This document shows positions 18,550-27,182 of a stretch of DNA of 62,370 nt, piece after piece. Source of the stretch: Promethearchaeota archaeon (GTDB lineage: Archaea; Asgardarchaeota; Lokiarchaeia; Sigynarchaeales; SOKP01). Each line of letters starts with the position of its first letter. Position 1 is the first letter of the stretch. The translations under genes and the position numbers were made by a program. The notes under the pieces were generated by a model. The model was not told the DNA's origin. It worked only from the letters and a program-made list of their open reading frames with translations, and searched no databases. The DNA is taken from contig JABXKC010000022.1 of assembly GCA_013375495.1 (NCBI GenBank), positions 1 through 62,370 on the forward strand. The letters run 5' to 3'.

Positions 18550-18563
18550 ATAAATTTATATTA
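18550..18563 (+). promoter_or_regulatory. Probable TATA box of the zinc-ribbon gene
   Basis: In the 290-base divergent gap between kal and the zinc-ribbon gene, an ataaatttatatta element lies about 65-75 bases before the TTG start at 18627. Composition and position match an archaeal TATA box. The rest of the gap is AT-rich and shows no other structure. Confidence 0.4.
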
Positions 18564-18626
18564 CATAAAACAAGCTTTTTTCTATGCGATATAATATCTG
18601 AAAGATAGAAAATTAAAAAATAGGAG

Positions 18627-18809
18627 TTGAAGATAATACCTAAATTAAAATGTGATATTTGCGGAAATGAAACAGAAGTGCCGGTATGTTGCGAACAATC
18701 AATGATGGTAAAGGATAATTATATGCTATGCTGTTGTAAATCAGAAGAATGTGGTTATCAACCAATTCCTGACTGTTGTGGTCAAAAGATGAATTACATA
18801 GGAACTTAA
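18627..18809 (+). CDS. Small cysteine-rich zinc-ribbon protein
   Basis: A 60-residue protein with 11 cysteines: C-D-I-C-G-N near the start, V-C-C-E-Q-S in the middle, a C-C-C-K-S-E-E-C-G knuckle, and P-D-C-C-G-Q-K-M-N-Y near the end. The start is TTG at 18627 with ribosome site TAGGAG immediately before it. The pattern suggests two or more metal knuckles (zinc or iron, rubredoxin/desulforedoxin-like), but spacing does not match a canonical rubredoxin, so the metal is unknown. It stands alone with its own promoter. A role in redox or metal handling is plausible only. Confidence 0.8.
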   Translation: MKIIPKLKCDICGNETEVPVCCEQSMMVKDNYMLCCCKSEECGYQPIPDCCGQKMNYIGT

Positions 18810-18846
18810 ATTAAAAAACAATTAAAAAAAAGAATAAAAAATCAGT

Positions 18847-20439
18847 TTACCACACTAAATTATAAATTATCTCTTTATCTCTTTCGGCTTCTTTTTTGCC
18901 TAAAACTTTTCTAATACGCAAATCATTGATCGATTCTTCAAGTTTAGTATCTAAGTTTTTAATTTCCATTAGATTGCCCGATTCTCCTCCTTTCTCAACT
19001 AGATTTATCATAGCATTGTCTTTATTCATTAGATCTCTTAATTTAGTTCTAAAGGAATCAGTTACTTTTGTTCTATGAATTTTACCACCCTCAATTAAAA
19101 TCGGGAAAACAGGAGCTCTTTCAGTTGTTCTACGGGTGTTTGGGTCTATGAAATAGAAAATGAACATAGGAACTCCTACAACAACATCCTTGGTTTTGAT
19201 CTCAATAGAGTAAGTTTTAAAGAAATCTTGTACACCAGTCATCTCAACATCTTTAACTCTTTCGATATTATCCAAGCAAGATTGTTTTTCCTGTTTGATT
19301 CTCGCAACCGTATCTTCAGCGGAAGTAAGATCACTACTTAGTTCACTGTGTTTTGATTGAATTTTACTTTCAACTTCAGATTTCTTCCTCTCAAGTTCTT
19401 TTATTTTTTGTTGTTTAGTTTTTTCTAAATCGGTCAGTTCCCGTTGCACATTCTTTCTTATTTGAGCTAATTCAGTTTGATATCTACTAATGGTATTCCC
19501 TAAATCTTTGTATTTAATATTCACATCGTTTAATGCCCCTTCAGCTTCAAACAAATCGTTTTTATTAACAGCGTTTTTTATTCTGTCAACAGAGTTTTTT
19601 GTAGCGCTGAGGTTATTATATAGATCACCAGTCTTATCGCTCATTTTATACTTTCCACTCTTAACCAATTCTTCAGGAGATTCTTCTATTGTTCGCGCCT
19701 TTTCCGTTTCCAACTCTCTTGTTATCTGAGCTAGTTGTTTTTCCTCTTCGCTGGTATCGACTTTTCGATTTCTTAAATTGTCAGTTTTTTGAGTGCCCTT
19801 TTGAATAAATCGATCGCACAGTTTTATTATCGTTTGTCCAAAACTATCTAATATACCTAAATCCCTTTGAGAGATAAACTCAAACACTTCGGGGACTATT
19901 TTCGCTTGATTAATGCTTTTTGGGATAGGTCCTCCTTCTAAAAGAAAATATGGTTCATTAAATGAACCAATATTATATTGATTCAAGAAAAAGTTTTTGA
20001 AGTAATCGACTTCACTAGCACTAAAGAGTGCTTCTTGAATAACTGTGCCTCTTTTATAATTTTTAGGTTTTTTTAGGTAGTTACTATTATAAGATGCTAA
20101 AGAGCTTAGGAAAGAAACAGGATCAGCACCTTGAATAACATTATCTGGATTAGGTGGTGGTTGCGAAAATTTCCCTACACTTAATTTTTCTTGTTTATTC
20201 AGTAAATAACTACAAACACAGGCGCGAGTTTCGCTTAAAGGAACTAAACGCACGGGCCAAAAACACATAGAGATTCTATTAACTTTGCCTAACTTCTTTA
20301 GATTCTTTCCATAAATATTAATACACTCATTTAATGCCATCGCCATCTCATCTAATAAAGTTGCTTTTGAGCGTGCTGGAATTACGTCCCCTACATTGAT
20401 GAGAAAGGGGATAATCTTGTCTACCATTTTATTAATCAC
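18847..20439 (-). CDS. Large coiled-coil protein of unknown function
   Basis: 530 residues, no signal peptide or membrane segment. The N-terminal ~200 residues are globular, with a Cys-containing stretch (M-C-F-W-P-V-R, then R-A-C-V-C-S-Y-L-L). Residues about 215-400 are strongly charged heptad-like coiled coil, including A-Q-I-T-R-E-L-E-T-E-K and Q-R-E-L-T-D-L-E-K-T-K-Q-Q-K. A C-terminal globular domain (about 400-530) includes V-V-V-G-V-P-M-F-I-F-Y-F. The layout recalls filament- or membrane-associated cytoskeletal adaptors, but I do not recognise a family. It is transcribed alone, convergent with the zinc-ribbon gene. Confidence 0.7.
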   Translation of the reverse strand: MINKMVDKIIPFLINVGDVIPARSKATLLDEMAMALNECINIYGKNLKKLGKVNRISMCFWPVRLVPLSETRACVCSYLLNKQEKLSVGKFSQPPPNPDNVIQGADPVSFLSSLASYNSNYLKKPKNYKRGTVIQEALFSASEVDYFKNFFLNQYNIGSFNEPYFLLEGGPIPKSINQAKIVPEVFEFISQRDLGILDSFGQTIIKLCDRFIQKGTQKTDNLRNRKVDTSEEEKQLAQITRELETEKARTIEESPEELVKSGKYKMSDKTGDLYNNLSATKNSVDRIKNAVNKNDLFEAEGALNDVNIKYKDLGNTISRYQTELAQIRKNVQRELTDLEKTKQQKIKELERKKSEVESKIQSKHSELSSDLTSAEDTVARIKQEKQSCLDNIERVKDVEMTGVQDFFKTYSIEIKTKDVVVGVPMFIFYFIDPNTRRTTERAPVFPILIEGGKIHRTKVTDSFRTKLRDLMNKDNAMINLVEKGGESGNLMEIKNLDTKLEESINDLRIRKVLGKKEAERDKEIIYNLVW

Positions 20440-20614
20440 TTGACTTATCTATATTAAATCTTAAAATGAGCTATATAAATAAATATTTGCTTCTAGTTTT
20501 TCTTCTAATTGGTGATTTTAATTTTCTTTTTCTTTGATATTACTAGAGTTAAAGATTTAAATGATTTGACAACAAATAAATCATAAAGATATTTGATATA
20601 AAAGGTGATAAATT

Positions 20615-21427
20615 GTGGAAGGTAAATTTTTAGAAGGAAAAGGGGCTTTAATTACAGGTGGTGCTTCTGGATTTGGAAAGGGTGTAGCCCATGCCCTCGC
20701 TGAACGAGGAGCGAATTTAGTTTTAGTAGATATAAATAAAGAGCTTCTAGAAGAGACATCTAAAGATGTTGAAAAAAAAACGAACCAAAAGGTAATACCA
20801 ATAATATGTGATGTTTCAAAATCAGACCAAGTAGAAGCAATGACAAAACAAGCCTTTCAAGAATTAGATAATGTTTTTGTATTATTTAATAATGCAGGTG
20901 TCGGATATCCGTATGGAGCTGACTTGTTAAGGACAAAGGAAAAAGATTGGGATCGAATTTTAGATATAAATCTTAAGGGGCAATGGCTAGTGTCTAAATC
21001 AGTATCAAAAAAAATGAAAAAACAAACTTTTGAACCTATAACAGGAAAAATCATTCATACGGCATCATTAGCGGGAATGAAAGTTGATAATAAAACTCCA
21101 GTTTATACCATTAGTAAGGTTGGAATCATTGCTATGGTTCAGATGTTGGCTCAAAGTCTTGCTCCAAAAATTACAGTTAATTCAATATCTCCAGGATATC
21201 ATATAACTGGTATTTATGATAATAGGGAAGACGCCGTTAAAATGATAATGGATGATGGACACGTCAAAACCCCTCTTAACAGATTAGGAACAGTTGAGGA
21301 TGTAGTGAATGTTCTCCTATTTTTAGCGTCTAATTTATCGGATTTTATAACAGGGCATAATTTCCCTATTGATGGAGGAATAGCTGAAGTTGGGGTTCCA
21401 GCATATTATTTTAAATCAGATATCTAA
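20615..21427 (+). CDS. Short-chain dehydrogenase/reductase (FabG-like)
   Basis: Rossmann-fold NAD(P)-dependent oxidoreductase of 270 residues. The start is GTG at 20615, 8 bases after a GGTGATAA ribosome site. Coenzyme motif T-G-G-A-S-G-F-G-K-G is at residues 14-23, D-V near 68, N-N-A-G-V at about 93-97, and the catalytic Y-T-I-S-K near 168-172 with the preceding T-A-S-L-A. The acidic residue D39 after beta-2 suggests NAD preference. It is followed 24 bases later by a small membrane protein and then another SDR, probably one operon; the substrate may be a lipid or acyl intermediate. Confidence 0.88.
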   Translation: MEGKFLEGKGALITGGASGFGKGVAHALAERGANLVLVDINKELLEETSKDVEKKTNQKVIPIICDVSKSDQVEAMTKQAFQELDNVFVLFNNAGVGYPYGADLLRTKEKDWDRILDINLKGQWLVSKSVSKKMKKQTFEPITGKIIHTASLAGMKVDNKTPVYTISKVGIIAMVQMLAQSLAPKITVNSISPGYHITGIYDNREDAVKMIMDDGHVKTPLNRLGTVEDVVNVLLFLASNLSDFITGHNFPIDGGIAEVGVPAYYFKSDI

Positions 21428-21451
21428 TAAATAATAAGAGGTTAAAAAAAA

Positions 21452-21847
21452 ATGATTGAAATTATATTAGCAACACTTCAAATAATTTTAGCGATTGGAA
21501 TTGTAGGTTTCTGGATATTCTTTTTCATGGTTGAAAACAAAGATCCAGAAAAGGAAGAGTGGTATTTAAAACACGAGAGATCTTTTCCCCTTCCCGATTT
21601 AGGTTTAATAACAGTATGCTTATTAATTGCAGCAGCGGGCCTTATAATTGGAGAACGATTTGGGATATTTTTTACAATTGTCGCAGGTGGAGGTTTAATG
21701 TTTTTAGGTCTAATCGATCTAGCGTTTAATTTGCAGAACGAACTCTTCAAAACAAAGAATATGGACGCATATATGAGTATAGGTATTGTTTCGATTGTTT
21801 TGATTATGGGTGTTCTAAGCCTAATTTACGGATATATAAACTTCTAA
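21452..21847 (+). CDS. Small integral membrane protein between two SDRs
   Basis: 131 residues with four predicted membrane segments at about 4-27, 51-69, 71-93 and 107-129, joined by a short charged loop near 29-44 (K-D-P-E-K-E-E-W-Y-L-K). I do not recognise a family. It lies 24 bases after the first SDR and 24 bases before the KDSR-like SDR on the same strand, so it is likely co-expressed and may anchor or assist those enzymes at the membrane. That link is inference from position only. Confidence 0.75.
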   Translation: MIEIILATLQIILAIGIVGFWIFFFMVENKDPEKEEWYLKHERSFPLPDLGLITVCLLIAAAGLIIGERFGIFFTIVAGGGLMFLGLIDLAFNLQNELFKTKNMDAYMSIGIVSIVLIMGVLSLIYGYINF

Positions 21848-21871
21848 AATTAGGAGGAAGGATGAGATCTA

Positions 21872-22726
21872 ATGTCTAAAGAGAAATTGATAAAAAAGCA
21901 ACCGTTTAAAGGAAAATGGGCAATAATTAGTGGTGGTTCAAAAGGGATAGGCAAAGCCACAGCAAAAATATTCGTACAATTAGGCGGGAATGTGTGTATA
22001 GTAGCAAGAACTTTGGAAACATTAAACGTGGCCGCTGAAGAGATTAAAAGCTTGAGAGTAAACGAGAATCAATTGGTGGAAGTGATTTCCTGCGATATGT
22101 CTAATATGGAACAAGTTGAACGGTTATTTAAAGGGCATATTAAAAATTTTGGAGTTCCAGATTATTCTTTTAACTTCGTAGGTATCTCTTATCCGGATTA
22201 CACAGATAAATTGACGATCGAAGATTACAAATTTCATATGGATACAAATTATTTTGGTCAATTAAATTCAATTTTAACGATATTACCCTATTATATGGAA
22301 CGAAAAGAGGGCTATTTTATTAACATGTCTTCTCTTGCAGGATACATTGGTTTAATGGGTTATGCAGCGTATACTCCTACTAAATTTGCAATCGTAGGTC
22401 TAAGTGAGGTCCTGAGAAATGAATACAAACAATATAACATTAAAGTTTCTATAATTTATCCTCCTGACACTGATACTTTCGGACTTCATGAAGAAGCAAA
22501 GACAAGACCTGAGGAGCTAAACATCATAGCTGAGAAAGGAGGCCTAATGCAACCCGATGAAGTAGCTGAAATTATAATCAAGGGTGTACTGAAAGAGAAA
22601 CTTTACATCCATGCAGGGTCATCTAAAATTTACTGGAGAATAATGAGATTGTTTCCTAAGCTCGTCCATAAATTCACTGATAGCGATCTTAAAAAAGCTC
22701 GAAAGAAATTGGGTAAATTAATTTAA
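21872..22726 (+). CDS. SDR resembling 3-ketodihydrosphingosine reductase
   Basis: 284 residues. The coenzyme motif is S-G-G-S-K-G-I-G-K-A, with V-A-R-T following beta-2, which favours NADPH. The catalytic segment is M-S-S-L-A-G followed by Y-A-A-Y-T-P-T-K-F-A. The sequence Y-P-P-D-T-D-T-F-G near residue 200 closely matches the Y-P-P-D-T-D-T-P-G signature of eukaryotic KDSR/TSC10. A basic C-terminal stretch with hydrophobic segments could associate with membrane. KDSR makes sphinganine from its 3-keto form; no serine palmitoyltransferase gene is in this window, so the substrate here could be another long-chain ketone or alcohol. Confidence 0.85.
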   Translation: MSKEKLIKKQPFKGKWAIISGGSKGIGKATAKIFVQLGGNVCIVARTLETLNVAAEEIKSLRVNENQLVEVISCDMSNMEQVERLFKGHIKNFGVPDYSFNFVGISYPDYTDKLTIEDYKFHMDTNYFGQLNSILTILPYYMERKEGYFINMSSLAGYIGLMGYAAYTPTKFAIVGLSEVLRNEYKQYNIKVSIIYPPDTDTFGLHEEAKTRPEELNIIAEKGGLMQPDEVAEIIIKGVLKEKLYIHAGSSKIYWRIMRLFPKLVHKFTDSDLKKARKKLGKLI

Positions 22727-22783
22727 TTTTATTTTTATTTAATATATAAGAATATCCATTATAATTCATTAGAGGTGAGATAA

Positions 22784-23260
22784 GTCAAAAAACTAAAATT
22801 TAAAATATCAATTCCAATAAAAGGTTTACAAAGCGGAAAGGAATTCGAACTTGAGATTAAGGACGATGCAAATTTTATTGAAGCATTAGCATTAGTTGAT
22901 AAAATAGAGAAAGAAAGTTTAGAGAATAAAATTTTTCCTCTCTATGACGGGTACATCCACAATTATTTACAATTATTCGTAAATTTGGAAGACGAGACAA
23001 TTTATGATGATGTTGGTTTATCCCCTTACGCTCCTAACGATCAGGGTTTTTATAGAAAATTCAATCCTATAAGAGATGATATCAAATTCAATTTGTATCC
23101 TGATACTATTATTGAATTACAACAAGACGTAGGATGTTGATGAGAAAAAGTGAAAAATCGATTAGATCATGGAACATTTAAGAGAATCATCAGGGAAAAA
23201 TACGGAAAAGACAACGAATTATTTGGTCACTATTTCGAATTAAAAAGGAATAAATCTTAA
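22784..23260 (+). CDS. Unrecognised protein with tandem in-frame UGA codons (candidate selenoprotein or broken gene)
   Basis: From 22784 one frame stays open for 118 codons with clear coding character (for example I-S-I-P-I-K-G-L-Q-S-G-K-E-F-E-L). It then meets TGA-TGA at 23138-23143 after G-C, and stays open 38 more codons to TAA at 23258. The stretch after the TGAs (F-K-R-I-I-R-E-K-Y-G-K) also looks like protein. The frame is bounded upstream by TAA at 22781 and has no ATG, GTG or TTG at its start, although a GAGGTGAG ribosome site sits at 22772-22779. The beta-rich layout is reminiscent of a small beta-grasp fold, but I do not recognise it. Options are a two-Sec protein, two overlapping small genes, or a decayed gene. 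Confidence 0.5.
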
Positions 23261-23272
23261 AGAAGAATGATG

Positions 23273-23297
23273 TCTTCCAGGAAATGATGGTGGAAGA
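23273..23297 (+). other. Hairpin just after the tandem-UGA frame (possible SECIS or 3' structure)
   Basis: TCTTCCA (23273-23279) pairs perfectly with TGGAAGA (23291-23297) around an 11-base loop that contains AAATGATG; ATGATG also precedes the stem. It lies 13 bases after the TAA at 23258. The position suits a SECIS element, but the UGA/GA quartet does not line up with a long helix, so the assignment is uncertain. Confidence 0.4.
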
Positions 23298-23303
23298 TTA
23301 ACA

Positions 23304-23320
23304 ATAGGTTTGCGACCTAT
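23304..23320 (+). terminator. Hairpin with following T-rich stretch
   Basis: ATAGGT (23304-23309) pairs with ACCTAT (23315-23320) around TTGCG, and T-rich sequence follows (23321-23341). It sits at the convergent end between the tandem-UGA frame and the methyltransferase gene and probably marks the transcript end. Confidence 0.45.
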
Positions 23321-23383
23321 GTATTCCTTTACATTTTTTAGATTTTAAAGTTGAAAAATAAATTGAAATTATTACACATCTAT

Positions 23384-24010
23384 TTATTTCTTTTGGGCAA
23401 AAATATATCTTAAGAAATGCGTATGAGGCCCTAATTCTCCATGATCTTCTGCTTCTTCAATTAATCCTGTTTCTATTACTGAATATTCTTTAAAATGCTC
23501 TTTCAAATCGGTTTCTGTGAAGTAGTGAACCGGCCTCCAAGGTTTACTTTCATAAGTATTTTCTTCAATCCGTTTTCCCTTTCCAAAACTTCTATCCGTA
23601 TCAGAAAATACTACGAAAAAAGCAAAACCTTTTGTCTTCAATTTCTTATAACAATTCTTTAAGAATGAAATTCGATCATCTTTTAGAAATAAATGTAATA
23701 CATTAGAACAATAGATTCCGTCATATATTAGATCGTCAAAAGGCATATCTAATACCGACCCTTGAAAAAATCGAGTTTTTGGATTGAAAAGTTTCGCTAT
23801 ATTAATGGCTGATTCAGAAACTTCAATTCCTATAACTTCTAAATTAGCATCTGTAAATAATTTCGTATTTCGGCCATAACCCGCACCTGGAACTAAGATG
23901 TTATCAAGATTGTGCCTTTTAAAAAGTTCAAGGGCATAATTCGCAGTCTTACTCGGTTTATCGCCCCAGATTTTTCCCCCATCTAAAAACCTTTTATCCC
24001 AATATTCCAT
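23384..24010 (-). CDS. Class I SAM-dependent methyltransferase (thiopurine/TehB-like)
   Basis: 208 residues beginning M-E-Y-W-D-K-R-F-L-D-G-G-K-I-W-G-D, a start common in TehB- and TPMT-like methyltransferases. The SAM motif is V-P-G-A-G-Y-G-R-N-T near residues 40-49, followed by V-I-G-I-E-V-S and the Y-D-G-I-Y-C-S-N-V-L-H-L motif IV. No transmembrane segment. Members methylate small thiols, halides or metalloids; the substrate is not readable here. It is a single gene with its own upstream region divergent from the NAD-kinase-like gene. Confidence 0.85.
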   Translation of the reverse strand: MEYWDKRFLDGGKIWGDKPSKTANYALELFKRHNLDNILVPGAGYGRNTKLFTDANLEVIGIEVSESAINIAKLFNPKTRFFQGSVLDMPFDDLIYDGIYCSNVLHLFLKDDRISFLKNCYKKLKTKGFAFFVVFSDTDRSFGKGKRIEENTYESKPWRPVHYFTETDLKEHFKEYSVIETGLIEEAEDHGELGPHTHFLRYIFAQKK

Positions 24011-24145
24011 GGAAGCTACCTACTTTTTAAATCAAAATTATAAAAATCATTAATCCTAAATTATATTGTTTGTAATATGAAATAAAGTTTTAATTTCAAA
24101 TCGTATGTGAAAATTTCTCGACCTCATTTAAGGTAAAAGATCAGT

Positions 24146-25252
24146 ATGAAAAAAATTGGACTTATAGCAAACCCAATCGCAGGAATGGGCGGTAGTGTAG
24201 GGCTAAAAGGAACAGACGGAGATATTTATAAAGATGCAATAGAAAGGGGAGCAACACCAATTACGCCAAAAAGGGTAGAATATTTCTTAAATAATATAAA
24301 GAACGTAGAAAAGGTTTTTTTGATTGTAGCTCCTGGTAAAATGGGTGAAGTTTATGTTCAAAATAAAGGTTTTAAATTTAAGGTTATTGGAGAAATTGAT
24401 GAGAATACAACGGCAGAGGATACAAAAAGAATTGCAAGCCTTATGGTTGAGAATCCTATTGATTTACTAGTTTTTTGCGGCGGAGATGGAACGGCTAGAG
24501 ATATATTTGACGCAATTAAATTAAAAGTCCCTGTGGTTGCTATCCCTTCAGGCGTAAAAATGTTCAGTTCAGTTTTCGCTTTAAACCCAAAAGCTGCTGC
24601 CCAAATCGTAGATAAATTCATAGAGGAAACGACAGATACGCAAGAAAAAGAAATATTGGATATCGACGAAGACGCTTTTAGAGATAATCGATTAGTCTCA
24701 AAACTCTATGGTTATTTAGTAGTTCCAAAAATTCAAAATCTTATACAGAACGCAAAAAGTAGTTCTAAGGTTGGAAGGACAATAGAAGAAAACAAACACG
24801 AAATAGCTCAGCAGATCATTGAAACAATGAAAGAAGGAACATTATACTTATTAGGTCCGGGCACGACTGTTAAATCGATTACGGACCAGCTAAACTTAGC
24901 TAAATCATTACTTGGTGTCGATGCTATTTATAATAAATCATCTATTGGTGAAGACTTAAATGAAAGTAGTATAATTGAGCTGCTAGATAAATATCAAAAT
25001 GCTAAAATTATTGTTACTCCTATAGGGGGGCAAGGATTTGTGTTTGGGAGAGGAAACAAACAGTTTACACCTAAAGTTTTAAAAAGAATAGGAAAAAATA
25101 ATATAATAATCATTGGAACAGAAGAAAAAATGAAAAGTCTAAAATGTTTGAGAGTTGATACTGGGGACGACGAAGCTGATAAGATGTTAGAAGGATTCAG
25201 TAAAATAATTATTGGATATAAAGAAGAGTTAGTTAGTAAAATTGAATGCTGA
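24146..25252 (+). CDS. ATP-NAD kinase-like (AcoX/NAD kinase family) protein
   Basis: 368 residues starting K-I-G-L-I-A-N-P-I-A-G-M-G-G-S-V-G-L-K-G-T-D-G, the signature of the AcoX-type branch of the NAD kinase superfamily, with the nucleotide-site motif F-C-G-G-D-G-T-A-R-D near residues 110-119. The C-terminal half carries P-G-T-T-V-K-S-I and T-P-I-G-G-Q-G-F-V-F-G-R-G-N, also typical. This branch is longer than canonical NAD kinase, and its physiological substrate is not settled; phosphorylation of NAD or another polyol is likely. It stands alone, convergent with the aldehyde oxidoreductase gene. Confidence 0.85.
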   Translation: MKKIGLIANPIAGMGGSVGLKGTDGDIYKDAIERGATPITPKRVEYFLNNIKNVEKVFLIVAPGKMGEVYVQNKGFKFKVIGEIDENTTAEDTKRIASLMVENPIDLLVFCGGDGTARDIFDAIKLKVPVVAIPSGVKMFSSVFALNPKAAAQIVDKFIEETTDTQEKEILDIDEDAFRDNRLVSKLYGYLVVPKIQNLIQNAKSSSKVGRTIEENKHEIAQQIIETMKEGTLYLLGPGTTVKSITDQLNLAKSLLGVDAIYNKSSIGEDLNESSIIELLDKYQNAKIIVTPIGGQGFVFGRGNKQFTPKVLKRIGKNNIIIIGTEEKMKSLKCLRVDTGDDEADKMLEGFSKIIIGYKEELVSKIEC

Positions 25253-25280
25253 ACAAATTAAAAATAATGAAAAAAATAAA

Positions 25281-27158
25281 TTATTGAATATTAAGTTCTT
25301 CGAGTTTTTCTTGTGTTGGCCATCCAGTCTCCCAATCCCAACCTCGAATCTTATAGTACGATTCTAAACTCCCTTCCATTTCTAACTTTACGCCTTCAGT
25401 TTTACCAGATTTCATTTCTGCTAGTAAATGTTTAGGTAATTTATCGTCTGCTTTAGTTGTTCCAAGTTTGCAACTTATTAGCCTTTTAAGAGTATTTATT
25501 CGTTCACCAACAAGCATTAAACTCTTCTTATTGTAATCAAAACTGGTAGCAGCGTTAATATATTTAATAATGTGGTCGAGTGGGGGATTTAAAAAATTGC
25601 AGTTAGTGGCTGAATCATCAATAGCTCTTAAGTCTTGTAAATTAGCAACACCTTTTTCTCTACCCTTGATTGAAACTCTATCACCCGGTTTTACTCGAAT
25701 TTTGGGAAATTTAAAAAGCATTAACTCAGCGCCATACCAATCGCATTTTACGTGATTTGCTCCCATATAGCAAGTCATATAACTCAATGCTTGTCCTGCG
25801 AAAGCTCTTGGGTCGTGCATTGGCATTTCGAGTCCTTTCACGTGGGCTGCTAATTCAGGATCAACATTAAATTCTTTTGCCATTACTCTTACTCCATCGG
25901 CAAGAACATTGCCTATACCCTTTCTTTCAGCAATTTTATCGAGTAATTTTAACACTATCTCTCCGTTTCCCCATTTAATATCTCCAATGTCAATATCGTC
26001 CAAGTGTTGCTTAATGTTCTCAATTCCTAAATTGTTTTCCACTAAATAAATTAGGAATGCGATTGAAACACCACCTGAAATTGTATCAAAACCATATACA
26101 TTGCACATGTGATTGGAGAGAATAACCGTCTTCGAATCAAACACGCCGCATAAAGGCCCAAAAGCAGTAACTGATTCATATTCTGGACCATCTACACTTA
26201 TTTCTTTGCCCTCGTGCTCTATAATGGTAATCTTACCGCACCTCATAGTACAACCCGCACAACCGTAATCTAAAACGGGATATTCTTCTCGCAACGTTTT
26301 TCCTGTGAGTTTGTCGGCAAAGAATTCGTTTCTGGTGAAGTAATATCCTGGAGTGTCTCCAAGAGCCATACCCATATCTAAATAACAGTTTGTACCATAT
26401 AGCGTGAAAAGAAAGGGCACTAATGTTTTAAGCAAGTCATTTCGCTTAATATCTTCTTCTTTCTTTAACAATTCTTTGCCTATAGTAGTATCAGCAATTT
26501 GAACTCTCTTAGTTCCGTGAACTACCAGAGCTTTTAAGTTTTTTGAACCCATAATAGCACCCATACCAGATCGCCCTATAGCACGTCCTTCGTCGTTAAT
26601 GATTCCTGCATATTTTACGAGATTTTCACCAGCAATACCGATTGTAGCGATCCGAACTTTATCGTTGTTTAGTTCATTTTTCAAACATGTCTGGCTTTCG
26701 TAGGTATTTTTTCCCCAAAGACCATTTGCATCTTTAAATTCAATAGATTCGTCGTGAATGTAGAGATAAGTAGGCTTTTTAGATTTCCCGGTTATAACTA
26801 TTGCATCAAACCCACTATTTCGTAAAGAAATAGGGAAGAAACCTCCAGAAGTGCCTTCCCCCCAAATTCCTGTAAGAGGAGATATAGCTGTTACTGAATA
26901 CCTTCCTGAGGATGGCCTGTTCGTTCCTGTTACAGGACCAGTAGCAAAAATCAGAGGATTTATCTCAGAATAAGGATCTATTTTTAAGGTTTCGTAATCG
27001 TTCTCTGACAAGAGATCGTATGTTAATTTAGCACTTAATCCCGTACCGCCAAGATAATCCTTCGCAATTTGGAGATCTAACTCTTTAACATCAATTGATT
27101 CAGCAGACAGGTTAACATAAGCTATTTTACCATTATAACCAATTAAATTTTCACTCAT
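25281..27158 (-). CDS. Aldehyde:ferredoxin oxidoreductase (tungsten)
   Basis: 625-residue AOR-family enzyme oxidising aldehydes, or reducing acids, with ferredoxin, using a tungsten-bispyranopterin and one [4Fe-4S] cluster. Visible features are the N-terminal G-Y-N-G-K-I-A-Y-V-N-L strand and the pterin-binding segment G-T-S-G-G-F-F-P. Cluster cysteines lie in Y-G-C-A-G-C-T-M-R-C-G near residue 297, with a distal cysteine near N-C-N-F-L. G-M-G-A-I-M-G-S-K-N-L-K is the family signature. An iron alcohol dehydrogenase is 24 bases upstream in the same operon, suggesting acid-aldehyde-alcohol interconversion. Confidence 0.93.
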   Translation of the reverse strand: MSENLIGYNGKIAYVNLSAESIDVKELDLQIAKDYLGGTGLSAKLTYDLLSENDYETLKIDPYSEINPLIFATGPVTGTNRPSSGRYSVTAISPLTGIWGEGTSGGFFPISLRNSGFDAIVITGKSKKPTYLYIHDESIEFKDANGLWGKNTYESQTCLKNELNNDKVRIATIGIAGENLVKYAGIINDEGRAIGRSGMGAIMGSKNLKALVVHGTKRVQIADTTIGKELLKKEEDIKRNDLLKTLVPFLFTLYGTNCYLDMGMALGDTPGYYFTRNEFFADKLTGKTLREEYPVLDYGCAGCTMRCGKITIIEHEGKEISVDGPEYESVTAFGPLCGVFDSKTVILSNHMCNVYGFDTISGGVSIAFLIYLVENNLGIENIKQHLDDIDIGDIKWGNGEIVLKLLDKIAERKGIGNVLADGVRVMAKEFNVDPELAAHVKGLEMPMHDPRAFAGQALSYMTCYMGANHVKCDWYGAELMLFKFPKIRVKPGDRVSIKGREKGVANLQDLRAIDDSATNCNFLNPPLDHIIKYINAATSFDYNKKSLMLVGERINTLKRLISCKLGTTKADDKLPKHLLAEMKSGKTEGVKLEMEGSLESYYKIRGWDWETGWPTQEKLEELNIQ

Positions 27159-27182
27159 TTTTTTCCCTCGTATAATTTTATA

